Below, in pieces: positions 23,917 to 28,497 of a stretch of 28,497 nt of DNA (the first letter of the stretch is position 1; each line of letters begins with the position of its first letter). The DNA comes from an uncultured Clostridium sp. (GTDB taxonomy: Bacteria; Cyanobacteriota; Vampirovibrionia; Gastranaerophilales; Gastranaerophilaceae), in assembly GCA_958449715.1 (NCBI GenBank), contig CAUDIU010000014.1:1-28497 (forward strand), written 5' to 3'. The notes below the pieces were generated by a model that was given only the letters and a program-made list of their open reading frames with translations, was not told where the DNA came from and ran no database searches. The position numbers and the translations under genes were made by a program.

Positions 23917-24885
23917 ATGAAACGATTAAGAAGATTAAGACAAAACGAAGTAATGAGAGATTTGGTAAGAGAAACAAGGTTGAATGTAAAAGATTTTATT
24001 TACCCGATTTTTGTAATCGACGGAGAAAATATAAAAACTCCCGTAAATTCAATGCCAAATGTCTATCAATATTCTATTGACAGATTGTCTGAAATTCTTG
24101 ACGAAGTAAAAGAAAGCAAAATATCAGGCGTCATGCTATTTGGAATTCCAAAACCTGAAGATAAAGATGAATATGGTACACAAGCCTATGAAGAAAACGG
24201 GATTACTCAAAGAGCAGTCAGATATATCAAAAAAAATTATCCAGAAATTTTATGCATAGTAGATGTATGTCTTTGTGAATATACATCACATGGACACTGT
24301 GGAGTTGTTGAAAATGGAGAAATTCTGAATGATGAAACTTTACCGCTTTTATGCAAAATGGCAGTAAGTCTAGTTGAAGCTGGAGCTGATATGGTAGCCC
24401 CATCAGATATGATGGACGGAAGAGTTTCTGCTATCAGAGATGCTCTAGATAATGCAGGTTATAAAAACACACCTATTATGGCATACAGTGCAAAATTTGC
24501 ATCAGCATATTACGGACCTTTCAGAGATGCTGCTCAATCTGCTCCTTGCTTTGGCGATCGAAGAAGTTATCAAATGGATTTTACAAACTCTAAAGAAGCA
24601 TTGAGAGAAATTGAAGCAGACATCGAAGAAAATGCAGATATCGTAATGGTAAAACCCGCATTAGCATATTTGGATATTTTGAAAGAAGCTTCTTCAACCT
24701 ATAATATGCCTTTCGCTGTTTATAACGTAAGCGGTGAATATTCAATGGTAAAAGCTGCTGCAATACAAGGCTGGATTGATGAAAAAAGAATTGTAACAGA
24801 AAACCTGATTGCAATGAAAAGAGCAGGGGCAAATATAATAATCACATATCACGCATTAGATATGGCAAAATGGTTAAATGAATAA
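23917..24885 (+). CDS. hemB: Delta-aminolevulinic acid dehydratase (porphobilinogen synthase)
   Basis: HemB condenses two aminolevulinates to porphobilinogen. The 322-residue protein is of normal length. Catalytic lysines are Lys193 in 'YSAKFASAYYGPFRDA' and Lys246 in 'MVKPALAYLDI'. Cys118, Cys120 and Cys128 in 'DVCLCEYTSHGHCG' form the zinc site, so this is the zinc-dependent form. 'FGDRRSYQMDF' is conserved. It sits two bases after cobA-hemD within the operon. Confidence 0.97.
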   Translation: MKRLRRLRQNEVMRDLVRETRLNVKDFIYPIFVIDGENIKTPVNSMPNVYQYSIDRLSEILDEVKESKISGVMLFGIPKPEDKDEYGTQAYEENGITQRAVRYIKKNYPEILCIVDVCLCEYTSHGHCGVVENGEILNDETLPLLCKMAVSLVEAGADMVAPSDMMDGRVSAIRDALDNAGYKNTPIMAYSAKFASAYYGPFRDAAQSAPCFGDRRSYQMDFTNSKEALREIEADIEENADIVMVKPALAYLDILKEASSTYNMPFAVYNVSGEYSMVKAAAIQGWIDEKRIVTENLIAMKRAGANIIITYHALDMAKWLNE

Positions 24886-24899
24886 AAATAAAGGTTTGT

Positions 24900-26156
24900 A
24901 TGACAAAATCAGAAGAATTATTTAAAAAAGCACAAAATATAATGCCAGGTGGCGTAAATAGTCCTGTAAGAGCATTTAATGCAGTAAAAAAGACACCGTT
25001 TTTTGTCGAAAAAGCACAAGGCGCATATATTTATGATGCAGACGGAAATAAATATATAGATTACGTTTGCTCATGGGGACCTGGAATTTTAGGCCATGCA
25101 TATCCTAAAGTTATTGAAGCCGTAAAAAAAGTTTGTGATAACGGATTAACCTTTGGTGCTCCGACAGAAAAAGAATTGATATTAGCTGAATTAATACAAA
25201 AATGTGTTCCATCAATGGAAATGATAAGACTCGTAAGTTCAGGTACTGAAGCTGTAATGAGTGCCGTAAGAGTTGCACGGGGATTTACAGGCAGAGATAA
25301 AATAATAAAATTTATCGGCTGTTATCATGGACATTCTGACGGACTTTTGATGAAAGCAGGTTCAGGAGTTTTAACAGAAGCAATCCCTGACAGTGCAGGT
25401 ATTCCTAAAGATTATGCAAAATATACACTCCTAGCGGATTATAACGACGAAAATTCTGTAAGAAAATTAATGGAACAATATGGCGATGATGTAGCTTGTA
25501 TAGTTGTTGAACCGGTTGCCGCAAATATGGGAGTTGTCCCGCCAAAATCAGGATTTTTGAAATTTTTAAGAGAAATTACCAAGCAATATGGAGCTTTGTT
25601 AATTTTTGACGAAGTAATAACAGGTTTTAGATTAGCATTAGGCGGAGCTCAAGAATATTACGGGGTTACTCCTGATTTATCAACTTTCGGTAAAATCGTA
25701 GGCGGAGGCATGCCTTTAGCTGTATATGGCGGACGTAAAGATGTTATGTCCTGCGTTGCTCCTGTCGGAGCTGTATATCAAGCTGGAACACTCTCAGGTA
25801 ATCCCGTAGCTGTTACTGCAGGAATTGAAACTTTGAAAATTCTAATGGAAAATAAAGAAATTTATTCAGAAATTGATCGTAAAGCTTCAATTTTAGAAAA
25901 GGCATATAAACAAATAGGTTTGCAAACTAAAAGAGTAGGCTCACTTCTTTCTGTATTTTTTACGGATACTGAAATTTCTAATTATAAAGATGTTTCAACT
26001 TGTGATGTAAACAAATTTGCAGACTATTTCAATCATATGTTGAATAATGGAATTTATGTTGCACCATCTCAGTTTGAATCTATGTTTGTATCTTTTGCCC
26101 ACACAGATGAAATAATAAAACAAACTGCTAATGTAATATTGCAATATAAAAAATAA
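24900..26156 (+). CDS. hemL: Glutamate-1-semialdehyde 2,1-aminomutase
   Basis: HemL converts glutamate-1-semialdehyde to 5-aminolevulinate using pyridoxal/pyridoxamine phosphate. The 418-residue protein has 'MPGGVNSPVRAF', 'GTEAVMSAVRVAR', 'YHGHSDG', 'FDEVITGFR', and Lys265 in 'FGKIVGGGMP' for the cofactor. It is the last gene of the operon, 14 bases after hemB, with only a weak AAAGG. No hemE, hemN, hemG or hemH follows, so the operon ends at the supply of uroporphyrinogen III and precorrin-2/siroheme. No convincing terminator is seen in the 112 bases after it. Confidence 0.97.
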   Translation: MTKSEELFKKAQNIMPGGVNSPVRAFNAVKKTPFFVEKAQGAYIYDADGNKYIDYVCSWGPGILGHAYPKVIEAVKKVCDNGLTFGAPTEKELILAELIQKCVPSMEMIRLVSSGTEAVMSAVRVARGFTGRDKIIKFIGCYHGHSDGLLMKAGSGVLTEAIPDSAGIPKDYAKYTLLADYNDENSVRKLMEQYGDDVACIVVEPVAANMGVVPPKSGFLKFLREITKQYGALLIFDEVITGFRLALGGAQEYYGVTPDLSTFGKIVGGGMPLAVYGGRKDVMSCVAPVGAVYQAGTLSGNPVAVTAGIETLKILMENKEIYSEIDRKASILEKAYKQIGLQTKRVGSLLSVFFTDTEISNYKDVSTCDVNKFADYFNHMLNNGIYVAPSQFESMFVSFAHTDEIIKQTANVILQYKK

Positions 26157-26210
26157 TTAAACCTTTATAAAGTATTAGTTATCTAAATTGTATTGATAAT
26201 TTTATAAATC

Positions 26211-26238
26211 TTGTCACAAATAAATTAATATATATAAT
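26211..26238 (+). promoter_or_regulatory. Promoter of the zinc-ribbon membrane protein genes
   Basis: TTGTCA (26211-26216) and a perfect TATAAT (26233-26238) are separated by 16 bases. Transcription would begin about 26245, in front of AGGAAG (26258-26263) and ATG 26269. This separates the following genes from the tetrapyrrole operon. Confidence 0.7.
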
Positions 26239-26268
26239 ATAAAAAGAAAACTAATATAGGAAGATAAT

Positions 26269-27171
26269 ATGGAAAAGAATAATGATAAAAAAGTATGCCC
26301 CTTTTGTGGTGCAAAAATAAACAAAGAAGCAAAAAAATGTCGTTTCTGCGGTAATTGGATAGATGAAGAAATTTTATGCCCTTTTTGTGCAGAAAAAATT
26401 AAAGCTTCCGCAAAAAAATGTCATTTTTGTGGGGAATGGCTAAATAAAGATGAGGAAATAAATGAAAAAGAGAATATCCAAAAATCTGAAAATTATCATA
26501 AAAAAAACTTTTTTAACGGATTTAAAAATAATATATGGATTATCATTGGTATATTACTTATAATACTTTTAATTGTCTCTATTACTGTTTATGCTATTTA
26601 TATCCCAAGCTGTAAAAGTTATTATATTCAATCTAAACTGGAAGAATACTTAATATCTAATTATCCAGAGATTAATAATCTAATTATTCATAAAGATTCT
26701 GCATATAAATTAAAACGAATAGAAAAAGGATATTCTTGTTCAATTAATGCAAATATTGAAGAAATTCCAACACAAATTGAATATTCATATAAAAAAGTTG
26801 CTTTTAATGAATTTGATATAAATGCTCAATTTGTATTACCAAATTGTTATGATTCTTCAGTTAAAATTTTACTTAACAACCTGATAAAAGAATCTGATTT
26901 ATATAATATTAAAAATAATACAGACGATATTATAACAAAATATGAAAAACAGGATAATTACGATAAAGAGGCAAAAACATATACTTGTTCAGCAGAAGCA
27001 GTTCTTACATCTAAACCAGGAAAAGCTTACTTATTACAACCTTGGGATTATGATATAGCAACAAGAAAAATTAAATGCAAAGTGGATTATAAATCATACT
27101 TTTGTGAAAACGGTTATACAACTTGTGTGAGTTTAAATGATCTATACGCTTGTGAATATGAGGAAGATTAA
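26269..27171 (+). CDS. Membrane protein with two N-terminal zinc ribbons, unknown function
   Basis: The 300-residue protein begins with two zinc-ribbon modules: Cys10/13/24/27 and Cys37/40/51/54. Each follows the pattern CPFCxxxI...KKCxFCGxW. A charged linker leads to one transmembrane helix at about 89-112, so the ribbons face the cytoplasm and the remaining 185 residues lie outside. The outer part has seven cysteines that could form disulfides, and no domain I recognise. It precedes a second zinc-ribbon membrane protein with four bases between them. Similar ribbon-TM proteins are common and mostly uncharacterised; a role in envelope assembly or sensing is only a guess. Confidence 0.75.
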   Translation: MEKNNDKKVCPFCGAKINKEAKKCRFCGNWIDEEILCPFCAEKIKASAKKCHFCGEWLNKDEEINEKENIQKSENYHKKNFFNGFKNNIWIIIGILLIILLIVSITVYAIYIPSCKSYYIQSKLEEYLISNYPEINNLIIHKDSAYKLKRIEKGYSCSINANIEEIPTQIEYSYKKVAFNEFDINAQFVLPNCYDSSVKILLNNLIKESDLYNIKNNTDDIITKYEKQDNYDKEAKTYTCSAEAVLTSKPGKAYLLQPWDYDIATRKIKCKVDYKSYFCENGYTTCVSLNDLYACEYEED

Positions 27172-27175
27172 TACT

Positions 27176-28288
27176 ATGACAGAACAAATTAATAAGCAAT
27201 GCCCATTTTGCGGAGAATATATTCCTATTGCAGATGATACATGCAAATATTGTGGAGAAAGTTTAGTTTTTAATGAAAATAAAAAAACAGAAATAAATAG
27301 AAATAGTAATGAATCTGCTGACAAATTTAATGACAATATTAGTAATCATAAAAAGCCAATATTAAAATATATTTTGATCGTATTATTCACATTTTTCATT
27401 GGAGCAGTTTTTGTTTTTGCATTTTTATTCATAATAAATAAAAATATAGATGTATCAATTATCCCACATGAAACAGATAAAATTAAAATCCCTGATATTA
27501 TAGAAAATAAACTATCAGAAAATATACATAAAGCAAAAAATTTATACAAAGAAGGGAAAAAAGATGAAGCAGCCCAATTATTTCAAGAAGAAATAAATTC
27601 CAATAATAATCCAACTGCTTATTATTATATGGGTGAAATCTACAAAGATGAAAATTTTACCAAAATAGCTATTTCAAATTATAAAAATGCACTAATATAT
27701 AAAAAAAATTTCTATGAAGCATTAAAAAGATTAGCAGAAATGTATCAGCAAAAAGGAGATTATAATATTGCTTTAGATTATGCAGATAAAGCAATAAAAC
27801 AAAAACCTAATGATTTAGAATTATTAAAAACTATTGCTCAAATACATAATAATCTTGGAAATATTGATAAAGTCCTCCAAACATACAAAAAAATTGTTCA
27901 ATTAGATGCAAAGGATTATGATTCAAACCTTTATTTAGCATATCACTACTACAATAAAGAAGAATATAAACAAGCAATTCCATATTTAACTAATCTCTTA
28001 AATATTAGCTACAACACACAAATAGCTTATACTCTAGCAATAAGTTATTCAAATATCGAATATTATACTAAAGCAATAGAAACTTTAGATAAAATTATTG
28101 AAAATGACCCATATGAATATTATAGTGCGACATATGCGAAATCAAGACTTACAGATATGAAAGCATACTATAATGCAACACATAACAAAACAAAATCAAT
28201 TCCAAATTCAAATAAACAACAAACTAAACCCAAAACAGCACCAAAACAAGAAAATTATAATGAAGAGGCAGAAAATGCACTATTTTAA
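27176..28288 (+). CDS. Zinc-ribbon, single-pass membrane TPR protein
   Basis: The 370-residue protein has one N-terminal zinc ribbon (Cys9/12/23/26), a linker, a transmembrane helix at about 62-87, then about six tetratricopeptide repeats (about 117-345) and an Asn/Lys/Gln-rich tail. The TPR part should face outside the cytoplasm and bind partner proteins. I start it at ATG 27176 ('MTEQINKQ'), after the upstream stop and with AGGAAG about ten bases before. ATGs at 27137 and 27158 lie inside the upstream gene and would put unrelated residues before the ribbon. The next gene overlaps its end by 14 bases, so three genes form one unit. Confidence 0.8.
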   Translation: MTEQINKQCPFCGEYIPIADDTCKYCGESLVFNENKKTEINRNSNESADKFNDNISNHKKPILKYILIVLFTFFIGAVFVFAFLFIINKNIDVSIIPHETDKIKIPDIIENKLSENIHKAKNLYKEGKKDEAAQLFQEEINSNNNPTAYYYMGEIYKDENFTKIAISNYKNALIYKKNFYEALKRLAEMYQQKGDYNIALDYADKAIKQKPNDLELLKTIAQIHNNLGNIDKVLQTYKKIVQLDAKDYDSNLYLAYHYYNKEEYKQAIPYLTNLLNISYNTQIAYTLAISYSNIEYYTKAIETLDKIIENDPYEYYSATYAKSRLTDMKAYYNATHNKTKSIPNSNKQQTKPKTAPKQENYNEEAENALF

Positions 28289-28497
28289 AAATTTATTAAT
28301 AAGTTTATTTTATATATCTATCTTCATGCTTCCCGTCCAAGCTGAGAATTGGATTAATGCTGATAACAACGGACAAACTATACTTTTAGACAGTGACAGC
28401 ATTAAATATAACAATGACAGTTTATATTATAACGTAAGATATTACGAAACTAAGATAAATGAAGATCTTATAGTTACAATTCAATCTAAAAACAATA
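28275..28497 (+). CDS. Secreted protein of unknown function (5' part only)
   Basis: ATG 28275 opens a frame that runs off the window end (74 codons seen). The first 23 residues are a typical signal peptide: a lysine, then a long hydrophobic stretch ending 'MLPVQA', with cleavage likely before 'ENWINA'. The mature part reads 'ILLDSDSIKYNNDSLYYNVRYY', like the surface-antigen or periplasmic proteins that start with a short beta-rich domain. AGAGG lies about seven bases upstream. It overlaps the TPR gene by 14 bases, suggesting coupled translation. It is too short to place in a family. Confidence 0.65.
   Translation, partial: MHYFKNLLISLFYISIFMLPVQAENWINADNNGQTILLDSDSIKYNNDSLYYNVRYYETKINEDLIVTIQSKNN

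Noticed and set aside
19711..26156. A complete heme biosynthesis operon
   Set aside because: No uroporphyrinogen decarboxylase, coproporphyrinogen oxidase or ferrochelatase of the heme branch is present; with CobA and precorrin-2 dehydrogenase the route is to siroheme or cobalamin.
27137..27175. Earlier ATG starts (27137 and 27158) for the zinc-ribbon TPR gene
   Set aside because: They lie inside the upstream gene and add residues unrelated to the ribbon; the ATG at 27176 follows a fitting AGGAAG.

Overview
The window is AT-rich (about 30% GC by eye) and uses the standard genetic code, with mostly clear AGGAG-type ribosome binding sites. No tRNA, rRNA, CRISPR array, insertion sequence or phage gene was seen. 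The content points to a strict anaerobe: a hybrid-cluster protein, the AsrABC anaerobic sulfite reductase, many [4Fe-4S] proteins, a flavodoxin and C5-pathway tetrapyrrole synthesis. A gut-type anaerobe of clostridial character or of the non-photosynthetic cyanobacterial relatives (Gastranaerophilales/Vampirovibrionia) would fit. That assignment is inference; no marker gene here settles it.

Layout. (1) 1-3538: the tail of an unknown gene; a helical-repeat protein; a two-gene hcp-cupin unit on the minus strand; and a divergent nucleoside-diphosphate-kinase-like gene. (2) 3557-6750: a four-domain sulfur-carrier oxidoreductase (FAD disulfide reductase, rhodanese, TusA, DsrE-like) divergent from a cysteine-rich ArsR-family regulator, then a small gene of unknown function. 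(3) 6910-14015: a tightly packed nine-gene plus-strand operon: flavodoxin, a Tat-signal lipoprotein aldo/keto reductase with two [4Fe-4S] clusters, a NapH-NapG-like membrane polyferredoxin, tatA, tatC, larB, a short larC, a CbiM/NikM-like metal uptake protein and larE. It follows a promoter with the long spacer typical of MerR-family control. (4) 14032-14874: a secreted carboxymuconolactone-decarboxylase-like/cupin protein. (5) 15068-17979: asrABC on the minus strand, divergent from (6) 18146-26156: a sulfite/nitrite reductase gene followed by hemA, a precorrin-2 dehydrogenase gene, hemC, cobA-hemD, hemB and hemL. (7) 26269-28497: two zinc-ribbon membrane proteins and a secreted protein cut off by the window end.

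How the parts fit. Region 6 contains the steps from glutamyl-tRNA to precorrin-2 and probably siroheme, but none of the heme-specific steps after uroporphyrinogen III. Its product is therefore most likely siroheme, needed by AsrC and by the reductase encoded first in the same operon. The oxidoreductase of region 2 could handle persulfide or sulfane sulfur alongside sulfite reduction, and its ArsR neighbour may sense sulfur species. Region 3 is the most unusual part. It puts the Tat translocon next to a Tat lipoprotein and a membrane polyferredoxin carrying its own internal twin-arginine segment, and then continues into nickel-pincer-nucleotide cofactor genes without the usual client enzyme LarA. 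I read it as a candidate electron route from cytoplasm or quinone to an extracytoplasmic iron-sulfur reductase, possibly linked to a nickel-pincer enzyme encoded elsewhere.
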